Shown piece after piece: positions 1-6,592 of a stretch of DNA of 10,438 nt. The stretch spans positions 1 through 10,438 of the forward strand of contig JAEDMF010000052.1 in the NCBI GenBank assembly GCA_016303175.1. The letters run 5' to 3'. The position numbers and the translations under genes are program-made. Below the pieces are notes generated by a model. It was not told the origin of the DNA and did not search any database. It saw only the letters and a list, made by a program, of their open reading frames with translations. Each line of letters opens with the position of its first letter. Within the stretch, counting starts at the first letter, position 1. The stretch comes from Bacteroidales bacterium. GTDB lineage: Bacteria > Bacteroidota > Bacteroidia > Bacteroidales > UBA932.

Positions 1-817
1 CTCCGCAATCGCCCTCAAGAAGGGTGTGAAGAACGCAGCCGAAGCTGCTGAAGCCATAGGCATAGGTCTTCAGTCCTTCTGCATCCCCGGTTCAGTTGCC
101 GACGACCGCAAGGTAGGCCTGGGCCACGGCAACCTCGCCGCAATGCTTCTGCGCGAGGAGACAAAATGCTTCGCCTTCCTCGCCGGCCACGAGTCCTTCG
201 CAGCCGCCGAAGGCGCCATCAAGATTGCTGCAAAGGCTGACAAGGTGCGCAAGGAACCTCTCCGCTGCATCCTGAACGGTCTGGGCAAGGATGCCGCACA
301 GATTATTTCCCGCATCAACGGTTTCACATACGTGCAGACCGAGTTCGACTATTTCACAGGCGAGCTCAAGGTTGTGCGTGAGATTGCATACAGCAACGGT
401 CCCCGCGCAAAGGTGCGCTGCTATGGCGCCGACGACGTTCGTGAGGGCGTGGCAATTATGTGGAAAGAGGGTGTGGACGTTTCCATCACCGGCAACTCCA
501 CCAACCCCACACGTTTCCAGCATCCTGTTGCAGGTACATACAAGAAGGAGCGTGTGCTCGCAGGCAAGCCCTACTTCAGCGTTGCTTCGGGCGGCGGCAC
601 AGGCCGTACTCTCCACCCCGACAATATGGCTGCCGGTCCCGCTTCATATGGTATGACCGACACTATGGGCCGTATGCACTCTGATGCTCAGTTTGCAGGT
701 TCTTCATCAGTTCCCGCACACGTGGAGATGATGGGCTTCCTCGGCATAGGCAACAACCCTATGGTAGGTTGCACCGTTGCCTGTGCAGTTGACGTAGCTC
801 AGGCTCTGAATAAGTAA
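1..817 (+). CDS. GGGtGRT-family protein, 5' end outside the window
   Basis: The open frame enters from the left edge (first full codon at base 2) and stops with TAA at 815-817, leaving about 271 residues; the family is usually somewhat longer than 300, so only an N-terminal piece is missing. The family signature GGGTGRT is encoded at 590-610 and is followed by a strongly conserved-looking glycine, methionine and serine-rich tail (MAAGPASYGM, GFLGIGNNPM). No signal peptide or membrane segment is visible, so it is probably cytoplasmic. The biochemical function is not established to my knowledge. Related genes are often found beside a NifU-like iron-sulfur scaffold gene, which would lie upstream here. 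The GTG at 26 is an internal valine, since the frame is open to its left. Family assignment is firm; function is open. Confidence 0.9.
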   Translation, partial: SAIALKKGVKNAAEAAEAIGIGLQSFCIPGSVADDRKVGLGHGNLAAMLLREETKCFAFLAGHESFAAAEGAIKIAAKADKVRKEPLRCILNGLGKDAAQIISRINGFTYVQTEFDYFTGELKVVREIAYSNGPRAKVRCYGADDVREGVAIMWKEGVDVSITGNSTNPTRFQHPVAGTYKKERVLAGKPYFSVASGGGTGRTLHPDNMAAGPASYGMTDTMGRMHSDAQFAGSSSVPAHVEMMGFLGIGNNPMVGCTVACAVDVAQALNK

Positions 818-836
818 TCCTTCCCCTTTATCGGGT

Positions 837-883
837 AAAAAAATCAGGGTGGCCGGAAGTCGAAAGACTGAGGGTCACCCTGA
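837..883 (-). terminator. Two-tier hairpin terminator of the GH3 gene
   Basis: TCAGGGTG (844-851) pairs exactly with CACCCTGA (876-883). Inside it AGTC (858-861) and GACT (866-869) enclose a GAAA tetraloop. Read on the minus strand, the outer stem is followed directly by seven T (837-843), which fits an intrinsic terminator for the GH3 gene ending at 923. On the plus strand only a weak T-rich stretch follows, so it may also serve the convergent GGGtGRT gene less efficiently. Confidence 0.75.
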
Positions 884-922
884 CTGTTTGTGTTTATTGT
901 GCGGTATTACCGCGGGGAAATC

Positions 923-3178
923 TTAGCGATATTTCTTGACGCGGGAGTCGTCAATGACGCCGGACCAGTTCAGACCGAAGGCAAAATCATACAAATTGCC
1001 GTCAGCATCCCTGTAGCAGACCATATCACGAGGCACATCCTCGCACTGCTCCTCGACCGTCTTCATATCGGCAGGGAGTTGGAGAGGCAGCAGACCCGAA
1101 GGCTCAAATTTGCCGCTGATGATGTCCAGAAGGGCATTGTTGCTCACACCGAAGCTCAATAGGATGGCATCACACGAGGGCTCTATCTCCGCCGGAACGA
1201 AAGGACGGTCCGTGGCAACCACAACGACTACCGGCTTGTCACCCATAGCTTTCTTGGTGTCAAGCACCAGATGCATATCCCCCTCGTTGAAGCTCTTCTC
1301 CGTATAACCCTTGTAGGAACGGTTGTCGGAAGCCTCAGTAGGATCGCCCCCGGCTATGCTTCTTTCCCTTGCATATTCCGCTGTATAAGGTCCCCACTGC
1401 AGGCTGATAGGCTGATAGTGGCCGTCGGGATATTCCGCGTCAGGCATAATGTATCCCCAATGACCTATGGGGCACTTGATGGAAACAAGGGCGAAATCGG
1501 CTTCCTCAGGGGTATCCACTATGTCAAAGTACTGACCGAGCAGCTCTGCGCTGAAAGGATATTCCTCGTAGGCGGGCACAAGTTTCTGCCAGTGTGTCAA
1601 CGCAGGAGCCACTTTGCGCAGGGGCTGATACACCTTGGCGCGGGTTGCGGCAGGTAGAGTGGAATTGTGATTCTTTACCATTACTATGGACTTGACTTGG
1701 GCATCGTAGCCGGCCGCCACAAAGTCCCTGCATCCCACAGTGGCAGCGGCATAATAGGGGCTGACATAGGGATTTTCGAAATTACCTACACGGAAGATGT
1801 TCAGAAGTATGCGTCTGGCCGAAAGTTCGAAGCGCTCGCGGGCGCTCTCCTCGCCGTACTTGTCGGCCCAAAGCCTATAGGCCTCTATGCTTATTTCATT
1901 CTCAGCCGCGCCTCCAAGCTGGTCCACGCCCGCCTCAAAGCACTTCAGGCGTTTCTGGGCAGGGCTCAATGTCTCCACGCCCCAAGGCTTGCCACTATGC
2001 TGGTAAACCTTTTCGTATGTGCCGACAATGCCCCAGTCTGTGCAGACTACACCCTCATATCCGTACTTGTCCCTGAGCAGGTCCTGCACAATATAGCGGC
2101 TGAAGCCATTGGCCACGTTCTCCCCATCGGGCGACTGACCGTAAGAAATTGTATAATAAGGCATTACGGCTGAGGCCTGGCGCGTGCCTCCCTTCAAGGC
2201 GAAGGCTCCCTCCACAAAGGGAATTAGGTGCTCGTTGAAGTTGTTGCCGGGATAAACCGCATACTTGCCTATGCCGAAATGGGCATCCCTTCCGGACTCA
2301 CCGGTACCGCCGCCCGGCCAGTGTTTTACCATACAGTTGACTGATTGATTGCCCCAACCGTCCTTGCTGCCGGGAGTGGACTGGAAGGCGTCGCAATACT
2401 CGCGCACTATGTCCCTATTGAGGGCGGGGTCCTCACTGAAAGTGCCGTAGAAGCGCCTCCAGCGGGGGTCTGTGGAAAGGTCGGCCTGAGGTGAGAGGGC
2501 TGTGGTAATGCCCAGGGCACGATACTCCGCAGAGACTATTTCGCCGTGGACCCTGGTAATTTCAGGGTCGAAGGTGGCCGCCATTCCCACCTCACGGGGC
2601 CATTTGGAAATGCTTGAGGCCGCATCAGGATTGAATTCGCCGTCAGGCTCGTGCTGATACGCGCTGGTGTTTGCCTTGCCGTTGGTATAATTGCGGGGGT
2701 CGGTGGAATTGTTGGAGGGTATGCCGAAGGGTTCAGCCTCGCAAAGAGCCTGGACATTGTTGGACCACGACGCTCCTGTCCACGCATCCTTGATTGACGC
2801 CACCAGCATATGGCGGATGTAGTCCTCCCTGATGTATTTCTCGTGCTTCGCGTTGAGCTCAGGCACCATAGGATTGACAGCAGAAGAATAAAGCATCAGG
2901 CCGCAGATACGCTCCACCGGCAGTTTGGATGCTAAATCCTCCGCACGCTCTTCGTCGCTCCTGCGCCAGTCTTCGTAGATGTCCAGCTCGCCGTCCCTGT
3001 CAAGGTCCTTGAAGGCATAGCCGTCGATAGTGAGTATCGGAGCCGACACATAGCCCAAGTCCGGGCCCTTAGTCTGGTGAATCAGAGTGTAAGTTTCGCA
3101 TTGTTCGTAAGTAATTTCATTCGGAGCGCAGGCGACGGACATCAAGCCTGCAAGAAGGTAAAAAATTTTGTTTTTCAT
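923..3178 (-). CDS. Glycoside hydrolase family 3 lipoprotein (beta-glycosidase)
   Basis: A 751-residue exo-acting beta-glycosidase of family GH3, which would release terminal sugars from oligosaccharides. The N-terminus MKNKIFYLLAGLMSVAC looks like a lipoprotein signal with Cys17; the -3 residue is Ser rather than the usual Leu, so the lipobox is imperfect. Residues 58-71 (DLDRDGELDIYEDW) form a dockerin or EF-hand-like loop that is common near the N-terminus of Bacteroidetes GH3 enzymes. The TIM-barrel motifs ADLSTDPRWRRFYGTFSEDP and KHWPGGG (285-291) follow, then VVCTDWG with the expected nucleophile Asp381. The C-terminal alpha/beta domain ends with GKFEPSGLLPLQLP and FAFGLNWS. No fibronectin III domain follows. 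I chose the ATG at 3178; a TTG at 3193 coincides with the predicted transcription start. There is no SusC/D pair in view, so the substrate cannot be assigned. Confidence 0.93.
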   Translation of the reverse strand: MKNKIFYLLAGLMSVACAPNEITYEQCETYTLIHQTKGPDLGYVSAPILTIDGYAFKDLDRDGELDIYEDWRRSDEERAEDLASKLPVERICGLMLYSSAVNPMVPELNAKHEKYIREDYIRHMLVASIKDAWTGASWSNNVQALCEAEPFGIPSNNSTDPRNYTNGKANTSAYQHEPDGEFNPDAASSISKWPREVGMAATFDPEITRVHGEIVSAEYRALGITTALSPQADLSTDPRWRRFYGTFSEDPALNRDIVREYCDAFQSTPGSKDGWGNQSVNCMVKHWPGGGTGESGRDAHFGIGKYAVYPGNNFNEHLIPFVEGAFALKGGTRQASAVMPYYTISYGQSPDGENVANGFSRYIVQDLLRDKYGYEGVVCTDWGIVGTYEKVYQHSGKPWGVETLSPAQKRLKCFEAGVDQLGGAAENEISIEAYRLWADKYGEESARERFELSARRILLNIFRVGNFENPYVSPYYAAATVGCRDFVAAGYDAQVKSIVMVKNHNSTLPAATRAKVYQPLRKVAPALTHWQKLVPAYEEYPFSAELLGQYFDIVDTPEEADFALVSIKCPIGHWGYIMPDAEYPDGHYQPISLQWGPYTAEYARERSIAGGDPTEASDNRSYKGYTEKSFNEGDMHLVLDTKKAMGDKPVVVVVATDRPFVPAEIEPSCDAILLSFGVSNNALLDIISGKFEPSGLLPLQLPADMKTVEEQCEDVPRDMVCYRDADGNLYDFAFGLNWSGVIDDSRVKKYR

Positions 3179-3198
3179 CTTATCTAATGTCAATCGGA

Positions 3199-3206
3199 CA
3201 AAGATA
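3199..3206 (-). promoter_or_regulatory. -7 box of the GH3 promoter
   Basis: Read on the minus strand this is TATCTTTG, an exact match to the Bacteroidetes -7 consensus TAnnTTTG. Transcription would begin near 3193, giving a leader of about 15 bases before the ATG at 3178. No clear TTTG -33 box is present at the expected spacing. Confidence 0.65.
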
Positions 3207-3221
3207 TGTATTTTTTATTTT

Positions 3222-3229
3222 TATCTTTG
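3222..3229 (+). promoter_or_regulatory. -7 box of the acyltransferase promoter
   Basis: TATCTTTG on the plus strand is an exact match to TAnnTTTG. Transcription would start near 3235, about 20 bases before the ATG at 3255. It is the inverted copy of the GH3 -7 box, 15 bases away once one flanking base on each side is included. Confidence 0.65.
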
Positions 3230-3254
3230 TAAAATCTTGCGTGAAGACCTGCTT

Positions 3255-4169
3255 ATGTGGCATAAAATCAAAGTCAAATCTGTCAAAGCCCTGTTGTGGA
3301 TGATCGGCAGCTTCCCTCTCGGACTGCTCCGTTTCAAAGCACGCATCCTTGGCTGGATATTGGAGTATCCGGTGCACTACAGGGTTGATGTCACAGACAG
3401 CAATCTCCTTCTCGCCTTTCCAGAAAAAAGTCCAGAGGAAAGACTGAAGATAAGGCACCGCTTTTACCGCCACTTTGCAACCATATTTATGGAAGCCGTC
3501 TGGTTCGGGGCCTCCTCGCACAAGCGCCTGCGCCGCAGCCACATAGCCCGCATCACCAACCCCGAGGTGCTGAACCGAGCATTCGAACAGGCTCCCAGCG
3601 TTATGATACTGTCCACCCACACGGGCAACTGGGAGATTTTCGGCGGCATACGCTACTTCGACAGCGACATTCCGCTGGTCTTCGATGACTACGACATCTG
3701 TTCGGTCTATCGCAAAATCAAGAACAAGGTGCTGGACGAGGTGATGAAGGACATACGCATCTCCCCTGCTTCAGAGCCTTCCCGCTTCGACGGTTATCAG
3801 GAAAGCCGTCACATTCTGCGCTTCGTGATAGAGCACAAGGATAAAAAGAGGCTATACAGCATGAACACGGACCAGAAGCCCTACAGCCTTGCAAAAAACT
3901 ATCAGACAGTGAGTTTCATGGGCCACGAGTGCAAGAGTATGACCGCCGCCGCAGGCATAGCGGCCAAGTTCTCCATGGCAATACTGTACCAGCATATATG
4001 GGGCAGGGAGGAAGGAGGATATGACTACACATACGAGGTAATATGCGAGGACGCGTCCAAAATGCCGGTTGAAGAGATTGTCAACCGCTTCTACGAGCTA
4101 CTGGAAGGTGACTTGCGCAGGCAACCCTATAACTATCTGTGGACCCATAAACGCTGGAAATTGAGATGA
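3255..4169 (+). CDS. Lipid A biosynthesis acyltransferase (LpxL/HtrB family)
   Basis: A 304-residue member of the LpxL/HtrB/MsbB lysophospholipid acyltransferase family, which transfers a secondary acyl chain from acyl-ACP to a lipid A precursor at the inner membrane. The catalytic HX4E motif is HTGNWE, His122 to Glu127. The N-terminal stretch around KALLWMIGSFPLGLLR is hydrophobic and fits a membrane anchor. The end, YLWTHKRWKLR, resembles the conserved C-terminal W-H-R-W motif of the family. The ATG at 3255 is chosen because it follows the predicted promoter; the open frame upstream to 3168 would run through the promoter itself. Family length and motifs are complete. The exact acyl position and donor cannot be read from sequence. 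It is followed by a glycosyltransferase on the same strand, consistent with envelope biosynthesis. Confidence 0.92.
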   Translation: MWHKIKVKSVKALLWMIGSFPLGLLRFKARILGWILEYPVHYRVDVTDSNLLLAFPEKSPEERLKIRHRFYRHFATIFMEAVWFGASSHKRLRRSHIARITNPEVLNRAFEQAPSVMILSTHTGNWEIFGGIRYFDSDIPLVFDDYDICSVYRKIKNKVLDEVMKDIRISPASEPSRFDGYQESRHILRFVIEHKDKKRLYSMNTDQKPYSLAKNYQTVSFMGHECKSMTAAAGIAAKFSMAILYQHIWGREEGGYDYTYEVICEDASKMPVEEIVNRFYELLEGDLRRQPYNYLWTHKRWKLR

Positions 4170-4222
4170 AACCGAACATGAAAATCTTTGATATATTTTC
4201 GCCCAAGGGCGATATCAAATGA
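4166..4222 (+). CDS. Possible 18-codon coupled ORF or leader peptide
   Basis: The ATG at 4166 overlaps the acyltransferase stop as ATGA. The frame encodes MKPNMKIFDIFSPKGDIK and stops at 4220-4222, where the TGA again overlaps an ATG (4219) in the frame of the glycosyltransferase. Most of it lies in a strong inverted repeat (4180-4227). It could be a leader peptide, the remnant of a lost gene, or chance. I do not recognise the peptide and no homology claim is made. Confidence 0.3.
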   Translation: MKPNMKIFDIFSPKGDIK

Positions 4223-4227
4223 TTTTC
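4180..4227 (+). repeat. Inverted repeat / hairpin 1 in the acyltransferase-glycosyltransferase gap
   Basis: GAAAATCTTTGATAT (4180-4194) pairs with 4212-4227 with a single T bulge. A second stem, CGCCC-AA-GGGCG (4200-4211), sits at its tip. There is no T-run after it, so a simple intrinsic terminator is unlikely; RNA processing, mRNA stability or control of the next gene are possible. Confidence 0.6.
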
Positions 4228-4230
4228 ATC

Positions 4231-4269
4231 GTGAGAGTGAGCGATAGCGAACGGCTATCATACTCTCAC
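4231..4269 (+). repeat. Inverted repeat / hairpin 2 in the same gap
   Basis: GTGAGAGT (4231-4238) pairs with ACTCTCAC (4262-4269), and GATAGC (4243-4248) pairs with GCTATC (4254-4259) around a 5-base loop. The two stems are separated by a small asymmetric internal loop. No T-run follows. Confidence 0.6.
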
Positions 4270-4295
4270 AAAATTTTTATATATGTAAAAATTTT
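4270..4295 (+). repeat. AT-only inverted repeat 3 before the glycosyltransferase start
   Basis: AAAATTTTT (4270-4278) and AAAAATTTT (4287-4295) are exact inverted copies around an 8-base loop, ending 7 bases before the ATG at 4303. The stem is weak because it is all A-T. It may instead be an A/T-rich translation enhancer or a protein-binding site. Confidence 0.45.
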
Positions 4296-4302
4296 TGATA
4301 GT

Positions 4303-5136
4303 ATGAAGATAGCAGCGCTCACAATGGTCCGCAACGATGATTTTCACCTGCGGAAATGGGTTGAATACTACGGGAAGCAGTTCGGCAGGGAGAACCTGTT
4401 CATCTACTTCGACGGACTCGACCAGAGTGTCCCCGACTTCTGCGCAGGAACCAACTGCAGCATACAAGCGAAGGTGGGCAGCGATATGGTCTCCTCGGAC
4501 AAGGGGCGCATCAAGTTCCTGTCCGCCAAGGCAGCAGAACTGTTTGACCGCGGTTACGGGCTAATCATAGGCACTGACGCCGATGAGTTCCTGGTAGTGG
4601 ACCCCTTGCTCGGAATGAGCCTTCCGGAATATCTCGCTGGACAGAGGATAAAGACAAGCCTGAGCGGCCTGGGACTGGATTTTGGACAGAAAATCGGAGA
4701 AGAAGGCGACCTTCGCGAGGAAGGGAGTTTCCTCAGTCAGCGTAGTTATGCCCAGATAGGGACTCGCTATACCAAGCCCTCAATTATTGCACGTCCCTGC
4801 GTGTGGGGTAGCGGTTTCCATCGCGTCAAAGGTCATAATTTCCACATAGGCAAAGGCCTGTATTTGATGCATTTCGGCTATTGCGACAGAAAGAAGTTGC
4901 AAGAGCGTATGGAGGACCAGGACCGTCTGAGGCAGGGTTGGGGCAGACACATTACAAAGCGCTCCAGAACGATATGCTATGCGACCGAACTGCCTGCCAG
5001 AGATTTTGACAGGTGGACACGCATTTCCCGACTCCTCCAGACCGTTTTCCGCCAGCCCCACGCGTGGAACAAGCCCTCTATGCTGGAATTGAAGATAGTC
5101 GTACGCATTCCCGAGCGTTTCAAGAGCCTGCTTTAG
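4303..5136 (+). CDS. Family 2-like glycosyltransferase
   Basis: A 277-residue glycosyltransferase that begins with a first GT-A strand (MKIAALTMVRNDDFHLRKWV) and carries a DxD-type metal and sugar-nucleotide motif, GTDADEF, with DADEF at residues 92-96. The MVRND...WVEYYG start and the DADEF motif resemble the Glyco_tranf_2_4 branch of family 2. No transmembrane segment is obvious, so it is probably a cytoplasmic or peripheral enzyme adding a sugar to a lipopolysaccharide or other surface glycan. The donor and acceptor are unknown. I chose the ATG at 4303 because it opens directly on the first strand. A start at 4219 would add 28 residues and is coupled by ATGA overlap to the small ORF upstream, so it cannot be excluded. 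The stop overlaps the convergent rmlB stop by 4 bases. Confidence 0.85.
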   Translation: MKIAALTMVRNDDFHLRKWVEYYGKQFGRENLFIYFDGLDQSVPDFCAGTNCSIQAKVGSDMVSSDKGRIKFLSAKAAELFDRGYGLIIGTDADEFLVVDPLLGMSLPEYLAGQRIKTSLSGLGLDFGQKIGEEGDLREEGSFLSQRSYAQIGTRYTKPSIIARPCVWGSGFHRVKGHNFHIGKGLYLMHFGYCDRKKLQERMEDQDRLRQGWGRHITKRSRTICYATELPARDFDRWTRISRLLQTVFRQPHAWNKPSMLELKIVVRIPERFKSLL

Positions 5137-6269
5137 CGGCCCCTGTACATTTCGTCGTAGTACTTGAGATAATCGCCGCTGGTTACGTTCTCCAGCCAAG
5201 TCTCATTGTCAAGATACCAGCGCACTGTCTTCTCTATGCCTTCCTCGAACTGGAGGGAAGGCTCCCAACCGAGTTCATCCTTGAGTCTGCGGCTATCGAT
5301 GGCATAGCGCTTGTCGTGGCCCGCACGGTCTGTGACATAAGTAATAAGATCGAGATCCTCCCCTTCCGCGCGGCCGAGCAGGCGGTCCACGGTGTTAATG
5401 AGCACCTTGATAATATCAATGTTCTTCCACTCGTTGAACCCGCCTATGTTGTAGGTACGGGCCACCTCCCCCTTATGGAAGATGATATCGATGGCACGGG
5501 CGTGGTCCTCCACATAGAGCCAATCCCTTACATTGTCTCCCTTTCCATATACGGGGAGCGGTTTACGCTTGCGTATATTATTGATAAACAAGGGGATAAG
5601 CTTCTCAGGGAACTGGTAGGGACCGTAGTTGTTGGAGCAGTTCGTGACTATGGTGGGCAGGCCATAGGTGTCGTGGAAGGCCCTCACAAAGTGGTCAGAA
5701 GAAGCTTTGGATGCGCTGTACGGGCTATGGGGGTTGTACCTTGTGTCCTCAAGGAAGAAGTCGTCTCCATACACGGCGTGGTGCTCTCCGGAGGAAGCCG
5801 TCGTGGAATAGGGAGCGGGTATGCCTTCCGGATGGTTCAGTTCCAGAGCGCCGTAAACCTCATCCGTGGAAATATGGTAGAAGCGGCAGCCTTCATATCC
5901 GTCCGGCCGCTCATCCCAGCACAGTTTGGCAGCTTGCAGAAGGGACAGCGTACCCATTACGTTGGTTCGCGCAAAAGTGAAAGGGTCCCTGATGCTGCGG
6001 TCCACGTGGCTCTCGGCGGCAAGGTGGATGATGCCCGTCACATTTTCCTTCTTCATCAGGTCCACCATACGGTCAAAGTCGCAGATGTCCGCCTTAACGA
6101 AGGTGTAATTGGGCTTGTCTTCTATATCCTTGAGGTTGGCGAGGTTGCCGGCATAGGTAAGCTTGTCCACATTGAGGATGTGGTACTGGGGGTATTTGTT
6201 CACAAATAGTCTGACGACATGGCTGCCGATGAAGCCGGCGCCGCCCGTAATCATTATGGTCTTCTGCAT
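5133..6269 (-). CDS. rmlB: dTDP-glucose 4,6-dehydratase
   Basis: A 378-residue extended short-chain dehydrogenase that converts dTDP-glucose to dTDP-4-keto-6-deoxyglucose, the second step toward dTDP-L-rhamnose and other deoxysugars. It has the NAD-binding GGAGFIG (residues 9-15), DKLTYAGNLANL, AAESHVDRS (84-92), the active-site STDEVYG with Thr135-Asp136-Glu137, and the YxxxK pair in YSASK (184-188). NCSNNYGPYQFPEKLIP is also diagnostic. It is slightly longer than the roughly 360-residue E. coli enzyme because of a stretch between STDEVYG and YSASK (around 141-183). The ATG at 6269 begins the Rossmann strand and follows GGAAAAA; an in-frame ATG at 6341 would only translate the short-repeat leader. 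It lies downstream of rmlA on the same strand but 313 bases away. rmlC and rmlD are not in view. Confidence 0.96.
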   Translation of the reverse strand: MQKTIMITGGAGFIGSHVVRLFVNKYPQYHILNVDKLTYAGNLANLKDIEDKPNYTFVKADICDFDRMVDLMKKENVTGIIHLAAESHVDRSIRDPFTFARTNVMGTLSLLQAAKLCWDERPDGYEGCRFYHISTDEVYGALELNHPEGIPAPYSTTASSGEHHAVYGDDFFLEDTRYNPHSPYSASKASSDHFVRAFHDTYGLPTIVTNCSNNYGPYQFPEKLIPLFINNIRKRKPLPVYGKGDNVRDWLYVEDHARAIDIIFHKGEVARTYNIGGFNEWKNIDIIKVLINTVDRLLGRAEGEDLDLITYVTDRAGHDKRYAIDSRRLKDELGWEPSLQFEEGIEKTVRWYLDNETWLENVTSGDYLKYYDEMYRGR

Positions 6270-6277
6270 TTTTTCCG

Positions 6278-6376
6278 CTATGGTTCGATTATCCGTTATG
6301 GTTCGATATGGTTCGCTCTGATGAGGGCCGCTATGGCTCACTATGGTTCGATTATACGCTTTGGTTCGCTATGGCG
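6278..6376. repeat. Short degenerate direct repeats upstream of rmlB
   Basis: GGTTCG occurs at 6282, 6300, 6310, 6345 and 6363, with a variant GGCTCA at 6335, mostly within TATGGTTCGA. CTATGGTTCGATTAT is repeated exactly at 6278-6292 and 6341-6355, 63 bases apart. Spacings between copies are 18, 10, 25, 10 and 18, as if built from 18- and 10-base units. The array ends about 8 bases before the rmlB start, so it would be the rmlB leader. No protein is supported here. Confidence 0.7.
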
Positions 6377-6429
6377 AAGGCCGCGCCCCGGCAAGAGTTA
6401 GGACGCTCAAGCATCCGCATCCCGGTCTT

Positions 6430-6592
6430 AGGAATATGAAAAAAAATAACCTGCTTTAGATATGGATAAGATTTTCGAGAACAGATTGATTTTCGAAGAG
6501 GGAGTTTAGTGGTGCTAAATGACCGATGAGAAAAGCAATATGTACCGGAAAGATTATTCATAGATGATGCTGGTTATTTTTTTCATATTCCT
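6430..6592. repeat. 163-bp segment bounded by near-perfect inverted repeats (MITE-like or invertible)
   Basis: The left arm (6430-6451) starts AGGAATATG, runs through eight A and ends ATAACC. The right arm (6572-6592) is its reverse complement, differing only by one base in the A/T run; two further bases match after one mismatch. Between the arms lie about 120 bases that look more AT-rich than the neighbours, with no supported gene. The interior includes an 18-base-period repeat of GATTTTCGA (6470, 6488) and a small stem TTTAG/CTAAA near 6505-6519. The right arm supplies the last two rmlA codons and its TGA stop. No clear target-site duplication is visible (flanks CTTA and TTTA-like). I see no good TAnnTTTG box inside. 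Confidence 0.7.

Noticed and set aside
3179..3193. TTG start giving five more residues on the GH3 protein
   Set aside because: The TTG coincides with the predicted transcription start, and MKNKIF at 3178 begins a normal lipoprotein signal.
4180..4227. Intrinsic terminator after the acyltransferase
   Set aside because: The stem is strong but no T-run follows it on the plus strand.
5013..6209. A 398-codon open frame on the plus strand
   Set aside because: It lies almost wholly antisense to rmlB, whose motifs are unmistakable, and has no recognisable domain; it is a codon-bias shadow.
6278..6376. CRISPR array
   Set aside because: Units are 6-15 bases with irregular spacing, there are no spacers of constant length and no cas genes; the same applies to 8071-8143.
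6352..6561. A minus-strand open frame containing FFHIPKTG, which resembles the nucleotide-binding motif of sulfotransferases
   Set aside because: The match is eight residues, crosses the left inverted-repeat arm, and nothing else of the family follows; treated as chance.
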